A stretch of 64,000 nt of DNA from Hydractinia symbiolongicarpus (lineage: Eukaryota; Cnidaria; Hydrozoa; Anthoathecata; Hydractiniidae), in contig NC_079885.1 in NCBI RefSeq assembly GCF_029227915.1, positions 12,971,001 through 13,035,000 on the forward strand. The letters run 5' to 3'. This document shows positions 54,572-64,000 of this stretch, one piece after another. The translations under genes and the position numbers were made by a program. Below the pieces are notes generated by a model. It had not been told where the DNA came from. It made no database searches and was given only the letters and a program-made list of their open reading frames with translations. How positions within the stretch are numbered: the first letter of the stretch is position 1; each line of letters opens with the position of its first letter.

Positions 54572-54646
54572 AAAAACCATACATTTTATAGGCCCTACAA
54601 GACCTATAAAATATATAAAATTAAGGGATGTAAACAGGTGGAGACT

Positions 54647-55285
54647 CTAGGTAGCGCTTGCATACTGTACAGATTGAAGTTTTTTTAAAACAACGTTTCC
54701 ACTTTTCTCCCGACCTTTCGCAATTAGCTGAGCGCGCTCTCGTTCGTTGATAGATTCAACGATCTGTTTAACACGTTGTCGTATTTCCTCCTTTAGTACC
54801 TCATAACGCTGATTTTCATGCATGATCAGACTGAACTCATAGTCGCTGATGACCCCATTTTCTACTGCTTTTGAGATGAGATCAATGATAGAATTCAGCT
54901 TTGTTTTTGCGAGTAGCCCTATACTCTCGTGTTTTTTTTATTACACACCAAGCCTCTTGCCGGCCTTCCGAAGACCGGCCTTCCCTATTCCCACGGCGAT
55001 CGTGATTCCGCACATGGCAATACAGAGTGGAACTCCGACGCCCTAGGCTAATGCCCGATCCCAAAGCCCGAGGTAATGATGCTAATACTCTGCAGCCCAT
55101 GATCACAGAAGCGTACCCAGGTCCCATGCATTTTAAACTTCTTGGCAATCCTATCCCGCTCCTTAATCTCACTTCGTAGATACTGTTCTATTTCCTCAAT
55201 CTTTTTGAGTCTATATACCCGGCTTTCCTCCAGCATGTCGGCGCTTTGTGCAGGTGCACTCAGTAAATTTGGGTACAGCTTGGTT
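54647..55285 (-). pseudogene. Conserved membrane and coiled-coil protein of the element
   Basis: Leftwards: LYPNLLSAPAQSADMLEE, VYRLKKIEEIEQYLRSEIKE (coiled coil), SISIITSGFGIG (first hydrophobic segment), then after a frame change near 55050 GVGVPLCIAMCGITIAVGIG (second segment), RKAGKRLGV, and a long helical tail (LAKTKLNSIIDLISKAV, YEVLKEEIRQRVKQIVESIN) to a TAG at 54647. The same architecture recurs in polymerase-B elements of cnidarians, from memory of family patterns. Role unknown, perhaps a virion membrane or scaffold protein. Confidence 0.6.
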
Positions 55286-55296
55286 ACATCATTCCT

Positions 55297-55983
55297 TTAT
55301 TCTATAAGAAAACACATTGCAATTCCTGTAAACGATACATTTTTATCATGATGATATTCGTCTGTAAGCATGAACTCGAGACGGTCCGTAGAGCCCTTCA
55401 AAAGTAGATAGATCGGAGTGTCAAAACTCCAGGTCAGCATGTCCCCCCAAGCGTTTAACTCTTTGGTGGGAACCAAGGCCAGAATTTTAGATTTTTTACC
55501 ATCTAGCAGGCAGTCGTCTTCATCCAACTGAGGGCAAACGAGTCGTAGTCTAATGTAAACGTCAGTCCTGTAGACAACATCGTAGTCACCGCTCGTGTAG
55601 TATTTTTTACTAAGATCGTAGGGTAGGCTCAAGAGCTCTTGGAATTGTCGATGAATCACCACTTTGTACCCATCACTGACACGGAGCCTGCAGACTCCAT
55701 TTTTCAGGACAAACAGCTTAATCTTGTCCTCTGCCTGGTTGTTGACAATAGTCGCCAAATCCTCGATCTTGTACAGACCGTTCATGATCTCCATTCGAGT
55801 CACCCTCTGATCAGGTCCCACTTTACGAATCGTGAAGTCATTGTTGCTATAAATGTTCAGCCATGTAGGTCAAATACTGATGGATTTCAGAGCTATCCTC
55901 GTATCCTGTCCCAGGTAGTCCTCTAATATCGTAACCTTTTCGATATCAGTAATGTAGAGTTGCTTCATCCTTTTCTTCAACAT
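55297..55983 (-). pseudogene. Unidentified beta-rich protein; minor-capsid candidate
   Basis: ATG 55983 starts MLKKRMKQLYITDIEKVTIL; a stop/frame change near 55870; then VTRMEIMNGLYKIEDLATIV, LFVLKNGVCRLRVSDGYKVV, DVVYRTDVYIRLRLVCP and a last strand-rich part ending FTGIAMCFLIE at 55297. Alternating beta strands throughout, and it is transcribed divergently, 11 bp from the next gene. A single jelly-roll penton-like protein is possible; this is inference from composition and place. Confidence 0.45.
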
Positions 55984-55994
55984 GAAAGGAATGA

Positions 55995-56813
55995 ATGTCT
56001 ATTAGTACAACCCCAAGGCAAAATACAAAATCCAACAGGGGAGAATGGCCTCTTGGTATCAAGAACCTGGAGCACCAGGACCTGTATGTCTCCACAGAAT
56101 CTCATATCTTCGTGGTATTCCCCGAGTTTACCCAGTATGCCATTAAGATACCAACCAATTTGCTGAATGACCCTGTCAGAGTGGCTTGGACAGGACAGGC
56201 CTTGGACTACTGGAATATCCAGGTGAATTTTGCTACCCACTGCGCAACTACGGCATTACACATCGCCGCTAAGCACATGACGGGCTCCGTACCCCTTGTC
56301 AACTCGATCTTTAAATTTCACGCGTACTATCACATGCGTCGTATTCTGGCAAGAATGAAGGTACCCATGCCATATGAGGATGGCTTTCATCAGTACAAAA
56401 ATCCCTATTCCACATCCGGATATGCACAAGTCTGTCGCGAATACGGTGCAGATCCTAATAGCCTGTACAAATTCAAAGCAGTCATGTCGTCACTCACCAA
56501 CGGTTCATGGTGGCCTCAGGTTGATGGTGATTTGGCCAAATTCATCATACCAACAAGTAAGGGTTTGACGTCGGAAAGTCTGACCAAGCTAAGCGAGAGT
56601 ATTCGCGTCTATGTAGTCAGGGCATCCTTACTCGGGTCTGGTGCGGACAACTACACAACACGGCAAATCTTGTTGAAAAAGTTTCAAAGTATGGTACGGA
56701 GGAAAGAGAATGTAGGGCATGACATCACACAATTTCAAAAAGTGCTTCAATATGCTCGAACTCCGGTAAACTTCGCCGTCATGCCCAGCGTGTACATGTT
56801 GCTTCAGACATGA
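55995..56813 (+). CDS. Conserved element protein, 272 aa, intact
   Basis: Uninterrupted frame from ATG 55995 to 56813. N-terminal half beta-rich (DLYVSTESHIFVVFPEFTQY, LDYWNIQVNFATHC), then FHAYYHMRRILARMKVPMPY, and YGADPNSLYKFKAVMSSLTN with a WWPQVDGDLAKFIIP segment; C-terminal helices end in YARTPVNFAVMPSVYMLL. I do not recognise the family, though its intactness beside broken neighbours is notable. An earlier ATG at 55991 is out of frame with an immediate stop. Confidence 0.6.
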   Translation: MSISTTPRQNTKSNRGEWPLGIKNLEHQDLYVSTESHIFVVFPEFTQYAIKIPTNLLNDPVRVAWTGQALDYWNIQVNFATHCATTALHIAAKHMTGSVPLVNSIFKFHAYYHMRRILARMKVPMPYEDGFHQYKNPYSTSGYAQVCREYGADPNSLYKFKAVMSSLTNGSWWPQVDGDLAKFIIPTSKGLTSESLTKLSESIRVYVVRASLLGSGADNYTTRQILLKKFQSMVRRKENVGHDITQFQKVLQYARTPVNFAVMPSVYMLLQT

Positions 56814-56854
56814 ACCTACGTATACGTAAAATTAAGGGATAAAACAATAACATT

Positions 56855-57151
56855 TTGATCGCACCTGCCAATGTAAATGTTGGGGTCCAGGCTGACGTAA
56901 ATAACAAGCCTGTTGTCAAGCATACAGAGAGGGTCATCAAACCACCTCCTAGGCATACTATCAAAATACCTATACATACTATACATCCCAAACATACTAC
57001 ACCTACTATACGGGCTATACCACCTACACCACCTAAACATACTACACCTCCTGATCATACCCTACAGGGGGAACAACACGAGGATACCAAAACAGTGTTG
57101 ATCACGACGGGGGTAAGCCTCATCATTGCCTACATCTGGCTTAAAAAATAA
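56855..57151 (+). CDS. Pro/Thr-rich protein with C-terminal membrane anchor
   Basis: Open frame with no ATG at its start. PANVNVGVQADVNNKPVVKH, then a repetitive stretch of His-Thr-Ile/Thr-Pro units (56935-57060), then DTKTVLITTGVSLIIAYIWL as a C-terminal membrane segment followed by KK. Likely tail-anchored. Its end overlaps that of the minus-strand gene. Confidence 0.4.
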   Translation: MIAPANVNVGVQADVNNKPVVKHTERVIKPPPRHTIKIPIHTIHPKHTTPTIRAIPPTPPKHTTPPDHTLQGEQHEDTKTVLITTGVSLIIAYIWLKK

Positions 57152-58426
57152 CTAATATTAGGCTTTTTTCCTCTTTCCAACGTATACCCAACGGCATCAG
57201 CAATTGCCATGTACAAATGCTTGGCTGCATATTCGACAATGGTTGCCGCCACCCTTAAAAAGAATAAGACAACAGTACCTATAATACCGGGCAATGCAGC
57301 ACCTGCTTTACCTGCAAGGTATTTTAAGAATTTCCCTAATCTTTCCAACTGCTTCTCTACAAAGGATGAAGGAAAAGTCCTTCACCCGTTGCGGCACTTC
57401 CTCCTGCGCCTGCTGCGGCAGCACCTCCTGTAACGGATAGTACGATGGTGCTTAACAGTAGACCAACAGCCTAGACGGTACTCACTATAGTCAGTCCCTG
57501 CTCTCTGAAGAGGAACTTCAGCTTTTCAATCAAAGACATGTCATCCCCAGCAATTTTCATCAACATTTCCTTGATATTCTTTAGATGGCTATAAATTTGG
57601 GAGGAAAGTAGGCCGTGTTTATTCATCACAGCCTTTTTTTCCACCTTTAGTTTTTCAATTTTTTTCCTCAACATCAGCGATTTTCCTCTCCAAGTTCTCC
57701 CTTTGTCCCTCGGTTGCCCCGGCTTTCTGCTTCTTTAGTTGTTTCACCTTGGTCTTTTCTTTGCTGATCATACGAAATCATCTCACCCTTCAATTTTTTA
57801 ATGTTATCCTGTAAGGTTTGAATTTCGAGGTTGATTCCTCTTATATCACTGTCATTGAGGTCAACAAACGAATTATCTTGTATAAGCCTTTCTGTATCAT
57901 CTACAGCTTCATCGATATCATCTAACTCATCCATCTCAATATTTTCATCGGCCCTGGCCTTTTTCACAATATCATCAACCTTGTTCCCGAGTGACTGGAT
58001 CGCTGTCCTTTTTTTGGGTGTTTGATATTTGTCAAAACCTAAGGCTTTCAGACGTTCCTTTTCCAACAACGTTTCTATAGAGTTAAACGTTGTTAAATTA
58101 CCATATTGATCAGTAAGCACTTTTTCCTCTTTTTATCTGTCTAAATATGAGTTGCTTGCCTTCACCCACTCTAAAATAATCATAATTTTTTTCGGATGGC
58201 GTCATCTTCAAACCCTCAATAAGTTTGTCATAAAGGGCGTTGACCTGTGTTTCTAAATCCTGTTCCCCCAACCCCAACTCCAAACGCTTACGTGTACCCG
58301 ACTGTGTTTTGTCGTTAAAGCCCCTGGCGTTGATGGAAGTTGTTGCGTTGATTGCGTACTATCTTCATCTTTATCATCTTTTCCCCCCTGATCATCCTCA
58401 TGCATAAATACTGGGTTAATTGACAT
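57130..58426 (-). pseudogene. Long coiled-coil protein with C-terminal membrane region, several breaks
   Basis: ATG 58426 (MSINPVFMHEDDQGGKDD) and an acidic/Gln-rich start; after a frame change, RKRLELGLGEQDLETQVNAL, YDKLIEGLKMTPSEKNYDYF; then LTDQYGNLTTFNSIETLLEK (58120), a long coiled coil (57960-57700), LRKKIEKLKVEKKAVMNKHG, LIEKLKFLFREQGLTIVS, a hydrophobic Gly/Ala-rich stretch near 57430, KYLAGKAGAALPGIIG and VVLFFLRVAATIVEYAAKHL. The FREQGLTI...AGKAGAALPGIIG pattern is very common in cnidarian polymerase-B elements. Breaks near 58280, 58120, 57675 and 57475. Confidence 0.65.
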
Positions 58427-58453
58427 CTTTATTTAAAGATTTCCTTCTAATAA

Positions 58454-59081
58454 ATGAGTGCACTTGGAACTACATTAGACCCATACGCAAAGACGAAGCA
58501 GCTCTGCAGGATCAAAGAACGCCGTCAACGAGTTCAGATTAGTAACATACCCTCTACAATCAACCAGAATGAAGACCTATATTTATACCCCTAATTTGCG
58601 ACAGGATGAGGTTATTTTCCCGGGAAGCATCAAGCTACTGTTTGACCTGGAAGTGAAGGCGACCAACACGAAACGTACCATTGTCAGCAACATCGGTAAA
58701 AGCCTGGTGCGGGATCTTCGTATCACTTTAAATGGCAACAAGGTTCAAAATACATCTGATTTCAACACCTTCGCAGTCTACAAAGACCTCTGGCTACCCA
58801 AATTTGACAGGGACAACAACCTCTTTTTGGAGAGGATCAACTACAACGACGGGACCATCCGGGCTCTGCAAGTCAAGGCTACTGGCCATACCGGAACAGA
58901 TGAGGAAAAGGCCATTGTTGCAGCCTATGGCAACACCTTCTGTATTCCTTTAGGCAAAATTTTTGAACTCACCTTTTATCCAGCGGCCCTGCATGACCGC
59001 CTTCGATTTGTCCTACATTTCGCGCCGCATAGTGACATCATCAAGGATGGGGGTACGGCAGCCTCGGGATCTATATTTTGA
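58454..59081 (+). pseudogene. Capsid-like (double jelly-roll?) protein, N-terminal part
   Basis: ATG 58454 (MSALGTTLDPYAKTKQL); the frame shifts near 58568, then IFPGSIKLLFDLEVKATN, TIVSNIGKSLVRDLRITLNG, DFNTFAVYKDLWLPKFDRD, AAYGNTFCIPLGKIFELTFY and PAALHDRLRFVLHF. Strand-rich with a repeated strand-turn pattern. This family is abundant in cnidarian Polinton-like elements and is the best candidate for the major capsid protein, but I infer that from pattern and place. The frame ends at 59081, about half the expected length; no second half is visible. Confidence 0.5.
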
Positions 59082-59148
59082 ACATGTCTTGCTCTCCTCC
59101 ATGTTGATTTCTATCTCTCTACGAGAGATAGAAGTTTTACTAGACGCT

Positions 59149-59402
59149 CTATTTTGATTTGGGGACTATGGATGCGGGAATCCAGCCTTTCTTGACGGCC
59201 ATTTCACGACTCGCCCTACCTGCTGCAAAATAGGCCACCATCTTCAGAACATCTTTGGGGTCCATCTTGGTAGATGGTCTTGTATACCCAAGAATTTCTT
59301 ACCTGCCATGTCATAGGCAAAGGTGAAACTAAGGTCTACGACGGTTTCATATAGCATATCTAAAATCTCCTTCTCCTTTGGGGTTACGTTGCTTGTAGTC
59401 AT
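59149..59402 (-). pseudogene. Small conserved element protein, one frameshift
   Basis: ATG 59402: MTTSNVTPKEKEILDMLYET, VVDLSFTFAYDMAGKKFLG, frame change near 59285, then KMDPKDVLKMVAYFAAGRAS and KKGWIPASIVPKSK with a TAG at 59149. Mildly hydrophobic helix in the middle. Pattern seen in related elements; function unknown. Confidence 0.5.
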
Positions 59403-59407
59403 TTATA

Positions 59408-59743
59408 TTATAGCATTTTGAACATTTCGATCTGTGGCTGGGCTTTGCCCTTTTGAGGCTTAGGGGTGGGCTTGTGAGATTCATTTTTGCTTCTACCAAA
59501 CTTGTACCACACCACCACCCCTATCGCCAACACGGCAATTGTGCCGACGCCATACATGTAGACATTGTCCATTGACTTGTAAGGACCTGCGACAGGTTCT
59601 TGATATCCTGGTGAAGAACCTTTGCCCACGTTCCTCTGTAAGTCGGCCTTGTTCTTTCGGTTCCATTCCGAAAGTCTCTTGCCAGCAGCAACACGACCTT
59701 CGTTCTTCTTGGTTATGACTTGGTTAGCTTCTTCCTGCCTCAT
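59408..59743 (-). CDS. Single-pass membrane protein, 111 aa, intact
   Basis: ATG 59743: RQEEANQVITKKNEGRVAAG and KRLSEWNRKNKADLQ (basic/amphipathic), a Pro/Ser linker, the membrane segment VYMYGVGTIAVLAIGVVVWY (residues 62-81), and a Lys/Pro-rich tail. The NEGRVAAGKRLSEWNRKNK motif recurs in related elements. Six bases separate it from the start of the next gene. Confidence 0.6.
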   Translation of the reverse strand: MRQEEANQVITKKNEGRVAAGKRLSEWNRKNKADLQRNVGKGSSPGYQEPVAGPYKSMDNVYMYGVGTIAVLAIGVVVWYKFGRSKNESHKPTPKPQKGKAQPQIEMFKML

Positions 59744-59786
59744 TTGTTATAAGCCCTGAGATTTATAACAAATTACTTCTTTTCTA

Positions 59787-60044
59787 TTACAAGATTGATA
59801 GATAGGCTCTGATCTTCCCTTTGAGTATAGCTTCGGGAGTGTTTAGATCTATCTCGAAGTATCTCAGGAACTCTCTAAAGGTCATGGGTTCTTTCTTTGG
59901 TGGAGCTATTCCAAGCTTCCTCTACCTCATCAGTGACGCTAACTTGTGCCCCTGAGCAACTCTTTCCGGGTGCTTTTTATTTACTTCAACAATTTTTTCT
60001 GCAGGTTTCTGCTGATTGATAATAACACTACACACGCTGCTCAT
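59787..60044 (-). pseudogene. Small element protein, one internal stop
   Basis: ATG 60044 overlaps the end of the upstream gene. VEVNKKHPERVAQGHKLASL, an in-frame TAG after LMR (59922), then KKEPMTFREFLRYFEIDLNT and a stop at 59787. The PERVAQGHKLA motif resembles the GRVAAGKRL motif of the neighbouring membrane protein, so the two may be paralogues. Confidence 0.5.
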
Positions 60045-60504
60045 CTTTGTTATCCTTAGTCTCCGAGCCATCATCCTTTTTGCTCATATGCCTCGCGGTG
60101 TATCCTGCTACCAGGATGGGCGCTAAACACCTCCCAATTGTGCAGTAGACAAGGATCCCGAGATCTGTTATGGCATCTCAGATAATAGGGTCCTCTTCAA
60201 TATCTTTTCGGAGCTCCTCGACACTGTCAATCTCGACGACATTTCCAATCAGGTTCGCGTATAGGCTGACCACGTGGCCGGCTTTTTCTTGTAATTCTCT
60301 TTGTGCATACTTGGCATGCACCTTTTCTATCGCCTCATCTGGAGCCTTCTCTACAAAGCTTTCCGTGCATTTTTTAGGTAGGAGATGCCTCTTGCCTTTG
60401 CGTAGGGCTTCCTTCAGGGCTTGGCGTTTATCGATGGTTTTCTCTACATGCTCATAGGTTGATTCTGCAGAGCCTTCGTCAAATATTTGTGCAAGTTGAC
60501 TCAT
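60028..60504 (-). pseudogene. Conserved element protein with membrane segment, one internal stop
   Basis: ATG 60504: MSQLAQIFDEGSAESTYEHV, KGKRHLLPKKCTESFVEKAP, ELQEKAGHVVSLYANLIGNV and VEELRKDIEEDPII, then a TGA at 60178. The sense carries on in the same frame: DLGILVYCTIGRCLAPILVA (hydrophobic) and a charged tail to a TAG at 60028. The single TGA is a one-base change away from a sense codon. The DPII...D(L)GxLVxCTxGxxLAPxLVA pattern is shared by related elements. Confidence 0.65.
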
Positions 60505-60597
60505 TCTCGTTATTGTACGGTGGTAACGGAAAAAAGCAAAACGCGATCAGGGCATAGGGTAGTATTACGGCGATTAGTAGGCATATGTCCATTTAGT

Positions 60598-63500
60598 TAA
60601 TACCGGGCAGACACCTGGAGGCAGCGACCTCTGGTTAGCGTTGTAATTTGGTCAGGTTGTACAAGCCTCTTATCGTCTGCCCTGTTCAGTGCTAGCTTAT
60701 TCACCTCATAGGTGTAGATTTGATGATTCTTGTTCCGAATTAACACCTGACTTTTGTATATATCAAGGCCTCCTCCAAGCATCGTCTATAGTGGTCGAAA
60801 GTGATGGACTTCTTAGTCACACATCTCTTTACGCCCTTGGCTTTGCGATCACCGCCCTCTTTTGTAAGGCTCTCGTGGGCATAAAGCTTGGCCCTAAGTT
60901 TTATAAACTCCGTCATGATTTTTCCTCCTAATTTGTCTTTCATGAGGCCAACGACCTTATTTCTCCCTATGGGGAGAGGCCTTTTATCGTCCTTGCTATA
61001 CGCGCTGGCATCGAAACGTGTCTCAACGTCTTGTGCAATGTCACGATAAAAGTCTTCTGTGCGAATGTGGTACACGAAGCTGTCCGTGTCCATATAACAG
61101 AGCTGCAGCTTACTACCATATTTTGGCTGCATATATTCCTAGTGGAACTCATACATCACCATTTTTGACATGTCCAGGATTGCTTGACCTATATACACCG
61201 GTTTGTTCATTTTGACCTCAGTCTTGCCCATCTCTACACCTAGGAGGTGTTTACTGAACCGGCTTCCACCCTTGAATTTGGTTTCATGACGAGCCTCATA
61301 TAATTGTCCTCGTTGGTGACCAGCTGAATGTTGCGGTGGTTCCTAATGTTCTCCATAGTTTTGCCGAACACCGAGAGGTTCATGAGCTTGTAGAAATCCT
61401 TCTCAAACTCTTTCCTCGCATTTGTTCTCAGATCAGTATTGTGATCTATATACCCTTTAAGCCATGGCTTCTGATTAAATTGAATGACCCTATGTACTTT
61501 CTTCAATTCAAGCCCGTGCTTTAAAGCCTCATGGAGAGCTTTGATATGCACTACATATCCACGCTTGTTTTTCAAATTCGGTACCAGTTTCTCGACCTTG
61601 TTGATCATCATGCTTTCGGGTAAAAATGGTAACTCATTATGTTTGTCATACAACCTCTCAGGATAGTCAATATCGACCTCGAGTAAGTACCCGTTCTTTT
61701 CGACAAGTTTTGCAATTCGCCTTTCTGTAAATGCCTCGACGTTGGAGATCCATTTAAAACCATCTGTTGGTAGGTCTTGACGCATGGCCCATCCGGATAG
61801 GTTGTTAGCATCCAAATACTGTAGGTAGGAGGATTCGTCATCCGGGTTAAACTGCTCTCCCATATATTTGTTGTTAGCTTTGGCATACCGATGTACAGCC
61901 TGGGTTATACCTCCTCTTATACCTTTTTTAAACATGAGAAGCATGTTGGGATCCGTATGGAGCTCTAACCTAATTCCGGTAAACTTGAGTGCCGCCTTCC
62001 ATACCAGGCCAGGTGTGGAGTAAGAATGCGCGGGATCAAACTTATAGTTTGTCAAGCATACGTCCCGAAACGTTTCAAACACGTCGGCTAGTAGTACTCA
62101 GATAGATATCGTGATAGTCGCCCATGGTGATGTGGTCCCCCTCTGGAGTGATGCAATCCCATACCCTCTGCGCATAGGCATATTCATAGTCCGATATGCC
62201 CTTCATGTTCAGCTTGCTGTAGAATGCCTCCTCGAGTGGTAGCCCAAGCTCTTCGAATCGTTGCCATCCATCCATGTACTCGTACGGGTATACGCCTTTT
62301 CAAAGCATAAGCCTGAAAACATCATCTTTGCCGATGAATTTTGCCATGGATGGTACGTTTGTCTTTAGTTTCTCTTGGTTTAATTGCTTCGTGGTATTCG
62401 AGCTGCAATTTTTACACCAAAATTTTGCCACATACTCGGCGTCTATGCTCTGAAATTCCAGACAGTTATCCGCACAATATTGACATTTCATGCCGAAGGC
62501 GTTTGTTCCAATGAGATTGCTTGCCAATTTGTCCAGGCTTGAGGCCATAAATCTACAGCTATCGATGAACCTGATTTCGATCTTCTTATAGACTTCACCA
62601 TCTCCATACCCCATACTTGCAAGTGGTACCTTGATTTCAGCATTGAAACTGATATACTTTTTAGTATTTTCAGCAATGCAACCAATGTCCTGCGTGTTAT
62701 ACTTCTCTCCCATTTCCCAGATGAAGAGATGCGCGTCGTACCCGCTTAGGTTGTGGAATATTACAGGTATGTGTTTAGGTATCTTGTACTTGAGGTTACA
62801 ATTGTTATGCGCAGCACCTCTATACAGCCCCGTATAGTGACAATGGTCCCGAACTTTGCGGTTATTCACGTCGGTAAAGGGTTTCATGCAGATGTGGCAG
62901 TGCGTGGCTTCATCATATTCCCTTTCTAACGCCTCTGTCAGTTCCAGCATTGGTTGTTGCGGGAATGTGTAGTATAACCGCTTCACCTCATCTTCCAGAT
63001 GATTCACAAATGGCTTGACGCAATCATCACCTCTGTAGACTCTTAGGGGATATTGTACATCCCCATAGGCGAATGTGCTATAGGTACACCAGCCAAACGG
63101 TACATGCTTACTCAGTTTTTTGGTTTTCGTCCCCCTGGCATCTTCTACCGGGATGATTAGGCTCTCAAAATCCGCGAATATTGCAAAAGGTACCTTAAAT
63201 TGTTGATGACCATCCTTATATTGTAACCATTTCTCGGTCTCTTTTGGCATCGTGACCCTAACCGCCTCATGATCCTTGCAGTTACCATAATGATTGTCCC
63301 TCGATTCTGTAGGCAGTTTAGGCAGAAATACATTCCATTCCTATTCATCGAGGTCACCTTGCCTAGGAGTCTAGATAGACTTTTGACGGCTCTGTAGTGG
63401 GTCTTCGAACCATCTGTGATAAACAGCAGATTCACCTGCCTGTTACGTCCAATGTTGTGTTCCGATCGCCGCAGGATGTTGATTTTCTTATCTGTCACAT

Positions 63501-64000
63501 ATAAAACATTCACCGCAATATCCATGTTGTTCTACTCCAACTTTGTTATCTCCTTGATGGTTGCCGGGAAATCTATACCCTCCCAGTTGTAGAGATCTAC
63601 GTAGCGCTGTATCTGGGATATTCAATTAGGGTTCCTTCCAATCTCTGTATGATGCAGGGATGCTATAACGCCCCACCTGAAACATTCCTCATCTTCATTC
63701 ACTGGGTTAATGACGGCCTTTTTCGAGGCTATCCATTTTGGTAGTTCTATGCACGAGGACCCTCTCGTTAGTTGTAGCTTATGAAAGTCTACATCAAGGT
63801 GTAGGATTCGACTAATGGTGAATCCACTCTGGGGTAGTACCGGATGTTCCACGTGTGTCTTGATATCAGCAAACATCCTATCCAGCACGTCGTATACGTC
63901 GCTACCCTGGAAGATTTCTGTCATCTTGCTATTAAAGACTTTCTTCACCTTGATGTACTCATCGTTAGCTGAGTTTGGTACTATTTTCTTCTTCCATATG
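60598..64000 (-). pseudogene. Polinton-like protein-primed DNA polymerase B, nearly complete, open at right edge
   Basis: Runs off the right edge with an open frame. Leftwards: KMTEIFQGSDVYDVLDRMF, SCIELPKWIASKKAVINPVN; VNLLFITDGSKTHYRAVKSL (63525-63157); FAIFADFESLIIPVED (exonuclease I); CHICMKPF...VRDHCHYTGLYRGAAHNNCN zinc/HNH-like insertion; FHNLSGYDAHLF (exonuclease II); MDGWQRFEELGLPLEEAFYS; LQYLDANNLSGWAM (motif A); KLMNLSVFGKTMENIRNHR (motif B); LQLCYMDTDSFVYHI (motif C); thumb with KLGGKIMTEFIKLRAKLY; stop at 60598. Frame breaks near 63620, 63290, 62300, 62080, 61240, 61135 and 60775. All catalytic acids are present in the pieces, so decay is recent. Confidence 0.93.

Larger units (their letters stand above)
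53720..64000. mobile_element. Polinton/adintovirus-like element, decayed, open at right
   Basis: A compact block of short genes on both strands (53720 onwards) leading to a family B DNA polymerase at the right edge. Coding density is much higher and GC content visibly higher than in the rest of the window, and genes abut or overlap by a few bases, as in viral or Polinton DNA. No integrase, packaging ATPase or adenovirus-type protease is seen in the visible part, and no terminal repeat was found at the left. Confidence 0.75.

Noticed and set aside
54849-55046. Plus-strand ORFs opposite the membrane/coiled-coil gene
   Set aside because: The minus strand has the conserved coiled-coil and hydrophobic pattern; the plus-strand frames are shadows.

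Overview
The window looks like nuclear DNA of an invertebrate animal, most likely a cnidarian and plausibly a hydrozoan. It is AT-rich, has spliceosomal introns, and is dominated by transposable elements of families common in cnidarian genomes: PIF/Harbinger elements and MITEs, an OTU-hAT, RTE-like and CR1-like LINEs, a GalEa-type Copia, Polinton-type DNA polymerases and CAACCTCGTTCCCAGG-type inverted repeats. The organism call is inference. There are no bacterial features.

Region 1 (1-14.8 kb) carries the one host gene I can name: the N-terminal part of CPSF1 (CPSF160, cleavage and polyadenylation specificity factor), on the minus strand. It has ten coding exons (14771 down to 2521), all with GT-AG introns and one continuous frame of 376 codons. 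The gene runs off the left side. Intron 4 (7.7 kb) holds a three-level nest: a PIF/Harbinger DNA transposon (about 6607-12656), inside it a truncated Copia, and inside the Copia reverse transcriptase a 5'-truncated RTE-like LINE. At the left edge a separate minus-strand ORF ends in a 2A-like motif.

Region 2 (14.8-24 kb) is mostly non-coding: a tRNA-derived SINE with a (TAA)n tail, two Harbinger-type MITEs filled with internal satellites (17549-18631 and 19960-21147), tandem repeats, and two unidentified candidate host exons.

Region 3 (24-29 kb) is a 5,010-bp hAT transposon with intact 14-bp ends and a 5-bp target duplication. Its protein joins an OTU-like cysteine-protease fold to a TTF-finger/DUF4371/hAT-dimerisation transposase.

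Region 4 (29-46 kb): CR1-like LINE relics with internal deletions; an rve/DDE integrase transposon (32034-37551) whose integrase ORF is split by a second transposon (32683-36178, 3-bp ATG duplication) encoding a CXC-domain protein; a tandem duplication; and a second, decayed relative of the integrase (43.7-44.8 kb) next to a cluster of GGCCG motifs.

Region 5 (46-64 kb): remains of Polinton/Maverick-like elements. Two opposed DNA polymerase B fragments meet near 47.45 kb. A second copy of the CXC-type transposon (50.4-53.24 kb) retains the nuclease-like domain missing from the first and is itself hit by a retroelement fragment with a 13-bp target duplication. From 53.7 kb to the right edge lies a compact virus-like gene cluster (small membrane proteins, coiled-coil proteins, capsid candidate, polymerase). 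Nearly all these mobile-element genes carry frameshifts or stops, whereas the CPSF1 exons carry none, so the breaks look like real decay rather than poor base quality.
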